Assembly (NCBI GenBank): GCA_017534705.1
Contig: JAFXVU010000197.1
Location: forward strand, 1 to 33,301
Direction of reading: 5' to 3'
DNA: 33,301 nucleotides
Source: Bacteroidaceae bacterium
Lineage (GTDB): Bacteria > Bacteroidota > Bacteroidia > Bacteroidales > Bacteroidaceae
Position numbers and translations under genes: made by a program. Positions 16,337 through 25,173 of this stretch are shown piece after piece. Position 1 is the stretch's first letter, and each line of letters begins with the position of its first letter. The notes under the pieces are model-generated. The model was not told the DNA's origin and made no database searches. It worked only from the letters and a program-made list of their open reading frames with translations.

Positions 16337-16469
16337 AATTCGTTTATTTTAATGTTAGATAATATATGTTCAGCATTTCTGCCACAAATGGGAGGAATCT
16401 CGACCGGTAGAAAGTACAGAATCAGTCTATAACTAACAACAATCTTAAGCTTTCCTCTCTTTGATATTG

Positions 16470-16477
16470 CAAAGATA
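16470..16477 (-). promoter_or_regulatory. Candidate -7 box for mdh
   Basis: TATCTTTG on the minus strand fits TAnnTTTG. No good -33 TTTG lies 19-21 bases upstream (one lies 11 bases upstream), so confidence is modest. The implied leader is about 130 bases. Confidence 0.4.
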
Positions 16478-16531
16478 ACATATTTGTTCAAACATTTCTC
16501 GATATTCGGCAAAAATCGTGCAAAAAAATAC

Positions 16532-16539
16532 TAACTTTG
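16532..16539 (+). promoter_or_regulatory. Candidate -7 box for the aminopeptidase P gene
   Basis: TAACTTTG lies about 25 bases before the ATG at 16564. It shows that the TTG at 16537 cannot be the real start codon, because that codon is inside the promoter. No clear -33 box is visible. Confidence 0.5.
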
Positions 16540-16563
16540 CGTCAGAAACAAAAAAACAATGAC

Positions 16564-18333
16564 ATGAATGACACAATGAAGCATGTTGACGCACTGCGTC
16601 AATTGATGAAAGCATACAATATCGACGCTTTCATCACGCCTAGCACAGACCCTCATTCCGGGGAGTATGTACCTTCAAGATGGTATTCCAGAGAATGGAT
16701 TTCCGGCTTCAACGGCTCCGCCGGCACAGCCGTCGTCACTCAACACGACGCAGCCTTATGGACAGACTCACGCTATTTCCTACAAGCTACTGACCAAATC
16801 AGAGGTACAGAATTCACACTGCAAAAAGACAAAATAGAGGGAACACCTTCTGTCAGCGAGTGGATTGGACAACGAATAGCCAAAGGAGGGTGTATTGGCG
16901 TTGACGGATGGACCAATACAGTGGAATCTGTGCTGACCCTTGAAAAGGAACTGGCAGAGTACGGACTGACCATTCGTACTGACATTGACCCATACGATAC
17001 GATATGGACCGACCGGCCATCGCTACCCAAGGAAAAAGTGTTCATACAACCTCTGGAGTTTGCAGGAGAAAGCACCTCGAGCAAGGTGGAAAGAATACGC
17101 GATGCATACCACAAGAACAAGGCCGATGGTCTATTGGTCTCCATGCTCGATGAAGTGGCATGGACACTCAACTTACGTGGCAATGATATCGAGTACAACC
17201 CTGTGTTCGTAAGTTACCTGCTCATCTGCGACAACAGCGTCACACTCTATACAAAAAAAGACAAACTCAACCAAGAGGTCCTTGACTACCTGAACGCTGA
17301 AAACGTGATCATCAAGGATTACGATGATATAGGTTCCGACCTCAAGCGTTTAGAAAAGAAGATACAGATAGAACCCGCCAAGACCAATTTTGGAATCTTC
17401 TCCTGTATTGCCAACCCCGTGCTGGCCGACTGCCCTGTCTCCACGATGAAAATCATGAAGAACCCGACAGAAATCAAAGGTTACCACAGCGCCATGCTTA
17501 AAGACGGCATCGCAATGGTGAAATGGATGAGATGGGCACTCCAAGCCGTAAAAGAAGGAGGACAAACAGAATTGAGTTTGGAAGCAAAACTCACGTCATT
17601 CAGGGCTGAGCAACCTTTATATCGGGGACCTAGTTTCGCCACCATCATGGGGTATGCCGCTCATGGTGCCATCGTACACTATGAACCCACCCCTGAGACC
17701 GACATTCCCGTTTTACCCAAAGGACTGCTTCTCTGCGACTCTGGCGGACAATACCAGGACGGCACCACCGACATCACTCGTACGCTTCCTTTAGGGCCAC
17801 TCACTGAGCAGGAAAGGCGCGACTACACGCTTGTACTCAGAGGATTCATCAACCTCGCCAGAGTTCACTTCCCCAAGGGTACCTACGGAAGTCAACTCGA
17901 CTGCCTCGCTCGTGCACCTATGTGGGAATATGGCATCAACTACTTACATGGAACAGGACATGGTGTCGGGTCATTCATGAACGTACATGAAGGTCCCCAT
18001 CAATTCCGCATGAACTACATGCCTACCCCATTACTGCCCACCATGACCATCACAGATGAGCCTGGCATCTATATGACAGACCGTCATGGCGTCAGACACG
18101 AGAATACCATGCTCGTGGTGGAAGACCAAGAAGGAGTGACATTTGGGCCCTATTACAAATTTGAGCAACTCACGCTCTGCCCCATTATCACCAGTCCAAT
18201 TATGGTCGACATGCTACAAGATGACGAAATGAAGTGGTTTAACGAATACCAACAGATGGTATACGACAAACTGTCACCCCATCTTGACCAAGAAACCTCA
18301 GAATGGCTTTACGAAGTGACAAGACCCATCTGA
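16564..18333 (+). CDS. pepP: Xaa-Pro aminopeptidase (M24B, aminopeptidase P family)
   Basis: This 589-residue cytosolic metallopeptidase removes N-terminal residues before proline. The ATG at 16564 is chosen because the open frame upstream to 16537 runs into a promoter box. The protein is the long three-domain form related to eukaryotic XPNPEP1. Two creatinase-like N-terminal domains span about 5-305 (PSTDPHSGEYVPSRWYSR near the start). The C-terminal pita-bread domain follows. The five metal ligands can be read: Asp392 and Asp403 in LLCDSGGQYQDGTTDITRT, His466 in HGTGHGVGSF, Glu499 in TDEPGIYM and Glu513 in HENTMLVVE. There is no signal peptide. A gamma-carbonic-anhydrase-like gene follows 44 bases later in the same direction. 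The symbol is by function; the long form is distinct from E. coli PepP. Confidence 0.93.
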   Translation: MNDTMKHVDALRQLMKAYNIDAFITPSTDPHSGEYVPSRWYSREWISGFNGSAGTAVVTQHDAALWTDSRYFLQATDQIRGTEFTLQKDKIEGTPSVSEWIGQRIAKGGCIGVDGWTNTVESVLTLEKELAEYGLTIRTDIDPYDTIWTDRPSLPKEKVFIQPLEFAGESTSSKVERIRDAYHKNKADGLLVSMLDEVAWTLNLRGNDIEYNPVFVSYLLICDNSVTLYTKKDKLNQEVLDYLNAENVIIKDYDDIGSDLKRLEKKIQIEPAKTNFGIFSCIANPVLADCPVSTMKIMKNPTEIKGYHSAMLKDGIAMVKWMRWALQAVKEGGQTELSLEAKLTSFRAEQPLYRGPSFATIMGYAAHGAIVHYEPTPETDIPVLPKGLLLCDSGGQYQDGTTDITRTLPLGPLTEQERRDYTLVLRGFINLARVHFPKGTYGSQLDCLARAPMWEYGINYLHGTGHGVGSFMNVHEGPHQFRMNYMPTPLLPTMTITDEPGIYMTDRHGVRHENTMLVVEDQEGVTFGPYYKFEQLTLCPIITSPIMVDMLQDDEMKWFNEYQQMVYDKLSPHLDQETSEWLYEVTRPI

Positions 18334-18377
18334 GTTCAAGACACGACAGATTTACATGAATAGAAAATCAGATAAAC

Positions 18378-18959
18378 ATGGCAATCATTAAAAAAGTACT
18401 GGACTTGGAGCCTAAGTTCGGCAAAAACTGTTATTTTTCAGAGAATGCGGTCATCGTAGGGGATGTGACGATGGGCGATGACTGCACAGTATGGTTCAAC
18501 GCTGTGGTCCGTGGCGATGTAGACTATATTAAGATAGGCAACCGAGTGAACATACAGGACAACAGTTGCCTCCATACACTATATAAGAAAGCAGGCATTG
18601 ATATTGAGGATGATGTGACCATCGGACACAGTGTCACTTTACATGGGTGCACCATCAAACGGTCTGCACTTATCGGCATGGGAGCCACCGTGCTCGACAA
18701 TGCTGTCGTTGGCGAAGGTGCTATCATCGCGGCTGGTGCGCTTGTACTCAAAAACACCATTATCGGCGATGGTGAACTCTGGGGAGGAGTACCTGCCAAG
18801 TTCATCAAAAAAGTGGATCCTGAGCAAGCTAAAGAACTCAACCAAGGGATAGCCAAACATTACATCATGTATGCAGACTGGTTCCGTCAAGCGGATAAGA
18901 ATCCCGACAACACTATCATCTGCAACACCTCTGAAGAATACTACGATAAGAAGAAATAA
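18378..18959 (+). CDS. Gamma-class carbonic anhydrase-like hexapeptide-repeat protein (YrdA/CaiE type)
   Basis: This 193-residue left-handed beta-helix protein has hexapeptide repeats from about 10 to 140. Examples are NAVIVGDVTMGDDCTVWFNA, and VGEGAIIAAGALVLKNTIIG. Candidate metal ligands His66, His84 and His89 are present (CLHTL, TIGHSVTLHGCTI). Arg46, Asp48 and Gln60 match catalytic-site positions of gamma carbonic anhydrases. The 18-residue spacing between the first two histidines is the short-loop CamH/YrdA type, without the long acidic loop of archaeal Cam. It may hydrate CO2, or be one of the many homologues with little or no activity. It follows the aminopeptidase gene closely (44 bases), and an inverted repeat follows its stop. 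Confidence 0.85.
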   Translation: MAIIKKVLDLEPKFGKNCYFSENAVIVGDVTMGDDCTVWFNAVVRGDVDYIKIGNRVNIQDNSCLHTLYKKAGIDIEDDVTIGHSVTLHGCTIKRSALIGMGATVLDNAVVGEGAIIAAGALVLKNTIIGDGELWGGVPAKFIKKVDPEQAKELNQGIAKHYIMYADWFRQADKNPDNTIICNTSEEYYDKKK

Positions 18960-18989
18960 ACGAGAACCCTCGACCTTTATAACTACATT

Positions 18990-19052
18990 TTATTCGGACG
19001 AATAAGACAATTCAGACCTTTCGGACTAATCAGATGCGTCCGAAAGGTCTGA
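18990..19052. repeat. Intergenic hairpin cluster with an imperfect direct repeat
   Basis: A smaller hairpin TTATTCG/CGAATAA (18990-18996 and 18999-19005) precedes the large one. TTCGGACGAATAAGA (18993-19007) and TTCGGACTAATCAGA (19020-19034) are direct repeats differing at two positions. Shared TTCGGAC words link all arms. Confidence 0.5.
19012..19052. terminator. Large perfect inverted repeat between convergent genes, possible bidirectional terminator
   Basis: TCAGACCTTTCGGAC (19012-19026) and GTCCGAAAGGTCTGA (19038-19052) are exact reverse complements with an 11-base loop. Neither side has a good T-run. The position between a plus-strand and a minus-strand gene suits a terminator, but the unusual sequence may instead be a dispersed intergenic repeat. 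Confidence 0.55.
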
Positions 19053-19078
19053 TGAGTAATTCTTGTCAGCCTGGAAAA

Positions 19079-20308
19079 CTATCGTTCTCCAAAAATATCC
19101 TTGAATACGATGTCAGCGCAACCTGCATTCTTGGCAATATAGTCGCCTGCTATTTTCCCACTTTCCTGCAAAAAAGAGCCATCAGTGAGGAAACGGTCCA
19201 TCGTGGCATTATAACTCTGGTCATCTGTAATCTCAATACACCCGCCAAGTTTCAGCAAAGCCTGTGCTTCACGAAACTTCTTGTTATTCGGGCCTATCAT
19301 CACTGGCACTCCATAAACTGCAGCCTCGGGCACGTTGTGGATACCCACACCAAAACCGCCACCCACGTAGGCAATCTGACCATAACGATAGATGGAAGAC
19401 AAAAGGCCAAAGCAATTGACAATCAAACAATCCACATTCTGCACATTAGCCTCAGTGGCATCTGTGTAACGCAAGAATGGACGTCTCAACTTACCCTCAA
19501 TCTCCTGAAGATGACTCTCAGATATCACATGAGGTGCTATCACAAGTTTGAGTTCAGGATGCGCATTGAAGTATGGAATAATCAAGTCTTCATCAGGTTG
19601 CCATGAACTGCCGGCGACAAGCACGTATTTTGCCTGACCTCCCTGCACGAACTTCTCCACAAGGGGTAGTTCCTTGGCCTGACGACGGATATCAAGCACA
19701 CGGTCGAAACGCGTGTCGCCTGCTATCGTCACATTGTCCTTGATGTCCACACTTGCAAGCAGGCGTTTCGATTCCTCATTCTGAACATAGAAATGGCTGA
19801 CATAACGAAGGGTGTGGGCAGTGCCAAACCAACGAAAGAAATGTTGGGATGGACGGAAGATGCTAGAAACGCTATAGACTGGTATGTTCTTCTTTCTCAA
19901 ATGCCTGAAATAATTCTCCCAGAACTCATATTTGATGAAAATCGCCATTTCCGGGTGGGCGAACTTCACAAAAACGCGTGCATTATCCCAAGTGTCAAAT
20001 GGCAAATAGCACACACAGTCAGCACCTTCATAATCCTTACGAACCTCATAACCTGAGGGAGAGAAGAACGAAAGCAGAATCTTGTACTCAGGATGAGTGC
20101 GACGAAGGCGTTCCATCAAAGGACGTCCCTGTTCGAACTCTCCCAATGAGGCGGCATGAAACCACACCACCCTGTCTTCCGGTCCAATCTTGGACTTGAG
20201 AGTGTTGAAGGTGGAGAAATGTCCTTTTACAAGCTTCCGCACCTTTTTATTGAAAATCGCCGTTATATAAGCACAAACGGCAAAAACATACATTGCAAAA
20301 CTATACAC
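19079..20308 (-). CDS. waaA: 3-deoxy-D-manno-octulosonic acid transferase (Kdo transferase, GT30)
   Basis: This 409-residue membrane-associated enzyme adds Kdo from CMP-Kdo to lipid A precursor. A GTG start at 20306-20308 is chosen because the resulting MYSFAMYVFAVCAYITAIFN aligns with the usual Bacteroidota N-terminus. An ATG five codons later is possible (404 residues). An N-terminal membrane segment at about 3-19 is followed by WFHAASLGEFEQGRPLMERL, in which Glu57 is the expected catalytic base. ILLSFFSPSGYEVRKDY, FIKYEFWENYF, VAGSSWQPDED, and AYVGGGFGVGIHNVPEAAVYG are all typical. Its start is 13 bases after the stop of gltX, so the two form an operon. Confidence 0.93.
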   Translation of the reverse strand: MYSFAMYVFAVCAYITAIFNKKVRKLVKGHFSTFNTLKSKIGPEDRVVWFHAASLGEFEQGRPLMERLRRTHPEYKILLSFFSPSGYEVRKDYEGADCVCYLPFDTWDNARVFVKFAHPEMAIFIKYEFWENYFRHLRKKNIPVYSVSSIFRPSQHFFRWFGTAHTLRYVSHFYVQNEESKRLLASVDIKDNVTIAGDTRFDRVLDIRRQAKELPLVEKFVQGGQAKYVLVAGSSWQPDEDLIIPYFNAHPELKLVIAPHVISESHLQEIEGKLRRPFLRYTDATEANVQNVDCLIVNCFGLLSSIYRYGQIAYVGGGFGVGIHNVPEAAVYGVPVMIGPNNKKFREAQALLKLGGCIEITDDQSYNATMDRFLTDGSFLQESGKIAGDYIAKNAGCADIVFKDIFGER

Positions 20309-20321
20309 TGTAATGGACAGA

Positions 20322-21839
20322 TTATTTTAACACCTCTATTGCTCTGCGCATTCTACGCAATGTCTCTTCCTTGCCCAAGAACGAGGATATATCAAACATG
20401 TGGGGTCCCTTGCCCTCGCCCACCAATGTCAGGCGCCAGGCATTCATCACATTACCCATTCCCAGTTCATTGTCTTCAATCCACTTGGTGACAACCTCCT
20501 CCTGATGAGCGAGAGAGAAGTCATCAAGGCCCTCAAGCAAGGCTGCAAGGTCACTCATCACTTGAGCGGAATCCTCTTTCCAGCGTTTTTTCACTGTTTT
20601 CTCATCGTATGTTTCTGGGGCAATAAAGAAGAACGAACAGAGGTCCCAAAGTTCTTTCACAAAATCCACACGGTTCTTCATCATCTCAACCACCTTCTCC
20701 ACTCGTTCTATCGTCTCGTCAACGCCATGCTCTCGAACTATGGGCATGAACTGCTCTGCCAGACGGCGATTATCGGACAGCTGAATATACTCGTGATTGA
20801 ACCAACGGCATTTCACAAAGTCAAACCGTGCACCGGCCTTGCTGCACTTGCCAAGGTCAAACAAACGGATTAATTCGTCCATTGACATCAACTCCTCATC
20901 ATTGCCGGGATTCCACCCCAACAAGGCAAGGAAATTGACCACCGCCTCTGGCAAATAACCGCTCTCACGGTAGCCAGATGAGACCTCACCGCTCTTAGGG
21001 TCGTGCCACTCCAAAGGAAATACGGGAAATCCGAGTTTATCACCATCACGCTTCGAAAGCTTACCATTGCCAGTAGGCTTCAACAACAAAGGAAGATGAG
21101 CGAAACGGGGCATGGTATCTGTCCATCCAAAGGCCTCGTAAAGAAGCACATGCAAAGGAGCGGACGGCAACCATTCCTCTCCGCGAATAACATGGCTGAC
21201 TTCCATCAGATGGTCGTCGACGATATTGGCAAGATGGTAAGTGGGAAGTTGGTCGGCGCTTTTGTAAAGAACCTTGTCGTCAAGAATAGACGAGTTGATA
21301 ACCACGTCACCCCGTATCATGTCATCAACATGAACATCATGACCTGGTTCAATTTTAAAACGAACCACATATTGATGGCCATCTGCAATCAAACGTTCCA
21401 CCTCATTGGATGGAAGTGTCAAAGAATTGCGCATCAAGCCTCGAGTGGAAGCATCATACTGGAAATTAGCAATCTCCTCACGCTTCTTCGACAATTCCTC
21501 AGGAGTGTCAAAGGCTATGTACGCCTTATCGGAAACCAACAACTGATCCACATATTTCTTGTAGATGTCGCGACGCTCCGACTGGCGGTATGGGCCAAAA
21601 TCTCCGCCATAACTCACACCTTCATCAAACTTGATGCCGAGCCATTTAAAAGATTCTATAATATATTCCTCCGCCCCAGGGACAAAACGTGTGGAGTCGG
21701 TGTCTTCAATACGGAAAATCAAGTCACCCCCATGCTGACGGGCGAACAGGTAATTGTACAAAGCAGTCCTCACTCCTCCTATATGAAGAGGTCCCGTAGG
21801 ACTCGGGGCAAAACGCACCCTGACTTTTCTTTCTGCCAT
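20322..21839 (-). CDS. gltX: Glutamyl-tRNA synthetase
   Basis: This 505-residue class I synthetase charges tRNA-Glu. The ATG at 21837-21839 is chosen; the frame is open upstream to 21875 but through a hairpin and its T-run, not coding-like sequence. It opens [20 protein letters not shown], with the HIGH-like motif HIGG at about 19-22. The segment [14 protein letters not shown] follows. The KMSKS-like motif is KLSKRDGD. The protein ends MRRAIEVLK. Length is normal for the Bacteroidota type (about 505). It heads the gltX-waaA pair. A strong hairpin with a T-run lies 17-51 bases before the start codon, with a competing hairpin overlapping it, suggesting leader control or terminator read-through. 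Confidence 0.95.
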   Translation of the reverse strand: MAERKVRVRFAPSPTGPLHIGGVRTALYNYLFARQHGGDLIFRIEDTDSTRFVPGAEEYIIESFKWLGIKFDEGVSYGGDFGPYRQSERRDIYKKYVDQLLVSDKAYIAFDTPEELSKKREEIANFQYDASTRGLMRNSLTLPSNEVERLIADGHQYVVRFKIEPGHDVHVDDMIRGDVVINSSILDDKVLYKSADQLPTYHLANIVDDHLMEVSHVIRGEEWLPSAPLHVLLYEAFGWTDTMPRFAHLPLLLKPTGNGKLSKRDGDKLGFPVFPLEWHDPKSGEVSSGYRESGYLPEAVVNFLALLGWNPGNDEELMSMDELIRLFDLGKCSKAGARFDFVKCRWFNHEYIQLSDNRRLAEQFMPIVREHGVDETIERVEKVVEMMKNRVDFVKELWDLCSFFFIAPETYDEKTVKKRWKEDSAQVMSDLAALLEGLDDFSLAHQEEVVTKWIEDNELGMGNVMNAWRLTLVGEGKGPHMFDISSFLGKEETLRRMRRAIEVLK

Positions 21840-21855
21840 TATTACGAATACATAT

Positions 21856-21890
21856 AAAAAAAGCGTCACGAACAAAACTTTTCATGACGC
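21856..21890 (-). terminator. Intrinsic terminator hairpin in front of gltX, downstream of the GH127-type gene
   Basis: On the minus strand GCGTCATGAA (21881-21890) pairs with TTCGTGACGC (21863-21872), with one G-T wobble and an eight-base loop, and is followed by seven Ts (21856-21862). It could end the GH127/146 transcript (stop at 21950). It also lies inside the leader implied by the promoter at 21906-21937, so it could act as an attenuator for gltX. Confidence 0.8.
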
Positions 21891-21899
21891 AAAAGTTTT
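21874..21899 (-). promoter_or_regulatory. Competing anti-terminator-like inverted repeat before gltX
   Basis: On the minus strand AAAACTTTT (21891-21899) and AAAAGTTTT (21874-21882) are exact reverse complements around GCGTCATG. The pairing uses bases of the terminator stem and loop, so the two structures cannot form together. Confidence 0.45.
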
Positions 21900-21905
21900 C
21901 AGTTG

Positions 21906-21937
21906 CAAAATTAGAAAAAAAAATGCTTATAACGAAA
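21906..21937 (-). promoter_or_regulatory. Probable promoter for gltX-waaA
   Basis: On the minus strand TTTC (21934-21937), a 20-base spacer and TAATTTTG (21906-21913) match the Bacteroidetes promoter with one mismatch. The start would be near 21900, about 60 bases before the gltX ATG and immediately before the alternative hairpins. Confidence 0.6.
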
Positions 21938-21949
21938 GAATCACACCTT

Positions 21950-24900
21950 TTATTTCGACTTTAGGTATTTCTTACCATTCTTTATATATAGTCCAAGGGG
22001 AGAATCGCTTGTGATATCCGACTCACTAACCTTGATTCCTTGAATGGTATAAACGCCAGAAAGCAGAGATTTATCGTCAAAAGTAACAGCATCAACAGAC
22101 GACACCATATCGATATAATCTGTAACCGAAGGATAAAAGCCAATATCATGTATGACGACAGTGGAGTTGGTTGCTGTCAAACCGAAGATGGTTGCACCAA
22201 TGCAAATATCAGGACGGTCACCTGTAAGATTATCAGCAAGTCCTGTCTTTGTCATATCCCATGCTATCACCACATCCGAGCCAAGTGCCTTGCCTACATA
22301 GGAAGGCGCAACACTACTTCCACGATTCACTCCGTTCAACCACCACAAATACGATGCATTGGCATCACTGCTCAATCCTGTTCCCCTCACGATCAAAAAC
22401 TTGTCATTCTTTCCGATAGTGTACTGCTTGTCGGTATAGTTGAGGGTAAGACACACATTATTAGCCCCTGTGGTGTTGCTGACGACTATGGTATTATCCT
22501 CGCTATTATATTTGATGTTACTCCTTTTCAATCGGTTGGTGTCACCAGTTGACCATTCGGAGGCAGTGAACTTATAGGCGTGGTTATCGTAGCCATGCAA
22601 CAAACGCACATAATACCAACCTGGACAAACTGTGCTGGAGGATGCCTGTAGTTTCACTACAAACTTGGTTTTCACATTACCCTTCTCGTCGTAAATCAAC
22701 TCGTCAGGCAATGGATACTCCACATTATAGAAACCGTTATCATCTGCTCCAGCTGCATTGTTCACAATCTCGATGTTGGCCAATGCCACTCCGTCCACAT
22801 ACAATGTACCTTTCCTGCCACTGTCAGCAGTGGTGAAACGGCACATAACACTCAGGCTGTCCTTCAACTGCATTGGATTAGAGAGTGTATACTGGATATA
22901 ACCATTCCTTTGGACGTCACGGTAATACTCATCCCTGAACATGCCAGTAGAGGAGCCCTGGCTATACGAGGCGTCATGCCCTGCCTCACTCTGTTGCTCG
23001 CCTGTGCCCACGAAGTCGATGGTCCTGTCCTGTAAGTCTTTTTCTAACGCATCTTGACGAGCCATATCACTGTTGGCAAAGGCCTCTTCTGTCTGCTGAT
23101 ACCAATAACATTGGTAACGAGCGTGGTGGATGCTGTAGAAAGGGACTAAGTTCAACTGAGTCCATTTTTCCACCCCTTCTCGCGAAGCATTACTAACATC
23201 AATTGAAAACAACAACTTACTTAAATCCAATTCCTTAATGCGATTCAGCACCTGTTGACGCTCCCCTAAGAGCAATGGAGCGCTCGACAAAGAAAGAGGC
23301 TTGCCCATAGAACCAGGAGCATGGTCCATTCTGCCCTCGCCGGCATACTCATTCTGCAATTTCTCGTAAATCAAACCGCTTCCATCATTATTCCTTACCG
23401 CTGTTGTCTGGGCCGCAAGCAAAATCGGGCCATATTCAAATGCCACATAATCATTATAATGAGGACAACTTTCCACCCGCAATTCCATAGGCAGATTCAC
23501 TTCTATGACATCGCCCTCTTTCCATTTCCTGTTTATTCCCGCATAGGATGCTGTACCTTTCATGACCGCGACATTCACGCTTGCTCCGTTAACAGAGATG
23601 CTATAGTCCTCTGTGACCCACCAAGGATGACGGATGGCAATGGTATATTCGCCGGACTTACCTACTGTCAGGCGCGTTTTCTGCTCGTAAGGATAGTTCG
23701 TTTCTTGTTTGATGGAGAAATCATCATTATTCAACTCGCTGGCAGTAAACAGGTTGACATACAATGTGGTCGTTCCGTCATGTGTGTAGATGAAGTGTCC
23801 ATACTTGCTGTGATTTTCCATGCCTGTCCCCACACAGCACCACATTCCCTGGTTTACTTGAGAATAGATTCGATAACTTTGGGGACGAAGTGAGGTAAAA
23901 TACACATATCCACCCGTCTTAGGATCCTGGGTGGAAAGGATATGGTTCCACATCGCATACTCGTAGAAATCAGCATATTTCGCATTGTGGGTATAATCGA
24001 AAAGCATCTCAGAAAGTTTCGACATATTATTGGTATTGCAACTCTCTGGACCGTCTGTATTTGTGATATACTGAGAAGCATTGCTCGGAGCGAGGAAATG
24101 CTCAGAAACACTATTTCCACCAATACAAACGGTTCGGTTGGTTGCCACATCATCCCAGAAATTCCGAGCGGCAATCCTATACGAGCCAGCGCTGGCACTG
24201 GTCTCACCTATCCGCTGGAATCCAATGAACTTAGGGACCTGAGTGTTGGCATGCTGACCATTGAGGAAAGAGGTGTTATAGCGATTCTCCGCCCCTTGCA
24301 TACCATCAATTTCATACTGATGGCTGTATTTTTTCGCCACATTCAGGTATTTGGCATCTCCAAAAATCTGATAAGCGTCAAGCATTGACTCGTTCATGCC
24401 GCCATGCTCCCATCCTAGCACATTCTGCATGTCTTGAGTAGAAAGTTTGCTCACCACATTCACACTCCAGTCGGCCAGTTTATGGAAACACTCCTTGGCA
24501 ACTTCACTGCCGGCGTAAACCCACGCATCGCGGAGGCCAGCCAATACCTTGTGCTGGCAATAAAAAGGCACCCAGCCCCCGTAATTGCGGAATTCTGTCA
24601 GATTATTCTTATAGAGCCCTGTCCAAACTTGGTTGATGGGTTGTCCTCCAATAAAGCCATACAATCCCTGGGTGTTATCGTCGTAGGCATCCTGGCAGTC
24701 TTTCATCACCTCCAAGCAGTAATCAAGACGTTCCTTGATTTTCGATTTCATCACGTCATCATGACAAGCGGCATAAGCAAGTGAAAGGGCGGTGATATAA
24801 TGACCGCCTACATGTCCCTCTAGCGACCAATTGCTCAACCCCCAGTTGCTGAAAGAAGGATATTTGTTGACCCATCCATAATACTTGCTGCCTGATTTCG

Positions 24901-25129
24901 ACGACAAGCCTGACTGACGGACAAAAGGTGTGAGCAAACGATTGGCGTCATACTGCAGAAGTACTTCGATGTTTTTATCCATGGCAGTCTTGAACGGCCC
25001 GTCGAGTAAAGTCACCTCGTCAAGGTCGAAATGCTGGGGATAAAGCTGGCTCTGCGATTTGGCAGAATTTGACAGGGCCAGCAGCGACACTGCCAGCAAT
25101 AAACGATAAACCATACTATTGCGTTTCAT
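21950..25129 (-). CDS. Secreted GH127/GH146-type beta-L-arabinofuranosidase (DUF1680 family)
   Basis: The ATG at 25127-25129 is chosen; the frame extends three codons upstream to a TTG. The 1059-residue protein has a signal peptide ending near NSAKSQ. The catalytic (alpha/alpha)6-barrel region spans about 35-560, starting QHFDLDEVTLLDGPFKTAMD. Known GH127 enzymes use a zinc-bound cysteine. The equivalent residues seem present: Glu362 and Cys364 (GPESCNT), and the pair Cys431-Cys432 (MWCCVGTGMENHSKYG), with Cys431 the likely nucleophile. Glu343 (GGNSVSEHF) is a candidate acid/base. A beta-rich domain near 700-830 (DUF6805-like by eye) and a further C-terminal domain follow. The end (GVYTIQGIKV, then GLYIKNGKKYLKSK) is a sorting-like motif. 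It should release L-arabinofuranose from plant polysaccharide or glycoprotein. It lies 44 bases after the 366-residue secreted protein gene. Confidence 0.87.
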   Translation of the reverse strand: MKRNSMVYRLLLAVSLLALSNSAKSQSQLYPQHFDLDEVTLLDGPFKTAMDKNIEVLLQYDANRLLTPFVRQSGLSSKSGSKYYGWVNKYPSFSNWGLSNWSLEGHVGGHYITALSLAYAACHDDVMKSKIKERLDYCLEVMKDCQDAYDDNTQGLYGFIGGQPINQVWTGLYKNNLTEFRNYGGWVPFYCQHKVLAGLRDAWVYAGSEVAKECFHKLADWSVNVVSKLSTQDMQNVLGWEHGGMNESMLDAYQIFGDAKYLNVAKKYSHQYEIDGMQGAENRYNTSFLNGQHANTQVPKFIGFQRIGETSASAGSYRIAARNFWDDVATNRTVCIGGNSVSEHFLAPSNASQYITNTDGPESCNTNNMSKLSEMLFDYTHNAKYADFYEYAMWNHILSTQDPKTGGYVYFTSLRPQSYRIYSQVNQGMWCCVGTGMENHSKYGHFIYTHDGTTTLYVNLFTASELNNDDFSIKQETNYPYEQKTRLTVGKSGEYTIAIRHPWWVTEDYSISVNGASVNVAVMKGTASYAGINRKWKEGDVIEVNLPMELRVESCPHYNDYVAFEYGPILLAAQTTAVRNNDGSGLIYEKLQNEYAGEGRMDHAPGSMGKPLSLSSAPLLLGERQQVLNRIKELDLSKLLFSIDVSNASREGVEKWTQLNLVPFYSIHHARYQCYWYQQTEEAFANSDMARQDALEKDLQDRTIDFVGTGEQQSEAGHDASYSQGSSTGMFRDEYYRDVQRNGYIQYTLSNPMQLKDSLSVMCRFTTADSGRKGTLYVDGVALANIEIVNNAAGADDNGFYNVEYPLPDELIYDEKGNVKTKFVVKLQASSSTVCPGWYYVRLLHGYDNHAYKFTASEWSTGDTNRLKRSNIKYNSEDNTIVVSNTTGANNVCLTLNYTDKQYTIGKNDKFLIVRGTGLSSDANASYLWWLNGVNRGSSVAPSYVGKALGSDVVIAWDMTKTGLADNLTGDRPDICIGATIFGLTATNSTVVIHDIGFYPSVTDYIDMVSSVDAVTFDDKSLLSGVYTIQGIKVSESDITSDSPLGLYIKNGKKYLKSK

Positions 25130-25173
25130 AATCGTCAAGTTAATTAAAAGTTTTTATAATCGTTGCTAAAGCG

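Noticed and set aside
16537-16563. Upstream extension of the aminopeptidase gene to a TTG codon
   Set aside because: The TTG is part of the TAACTTTG promoter box, so it cannot be translated from that promoter. The ATG at 16564 is used instead.
21003-21857. 284-residue open frame antisense to gltX
   Set aside because: gltX is complete with its HIGH and KMSKS motifs on the other strand; the antisense frame has no recognisable domain.
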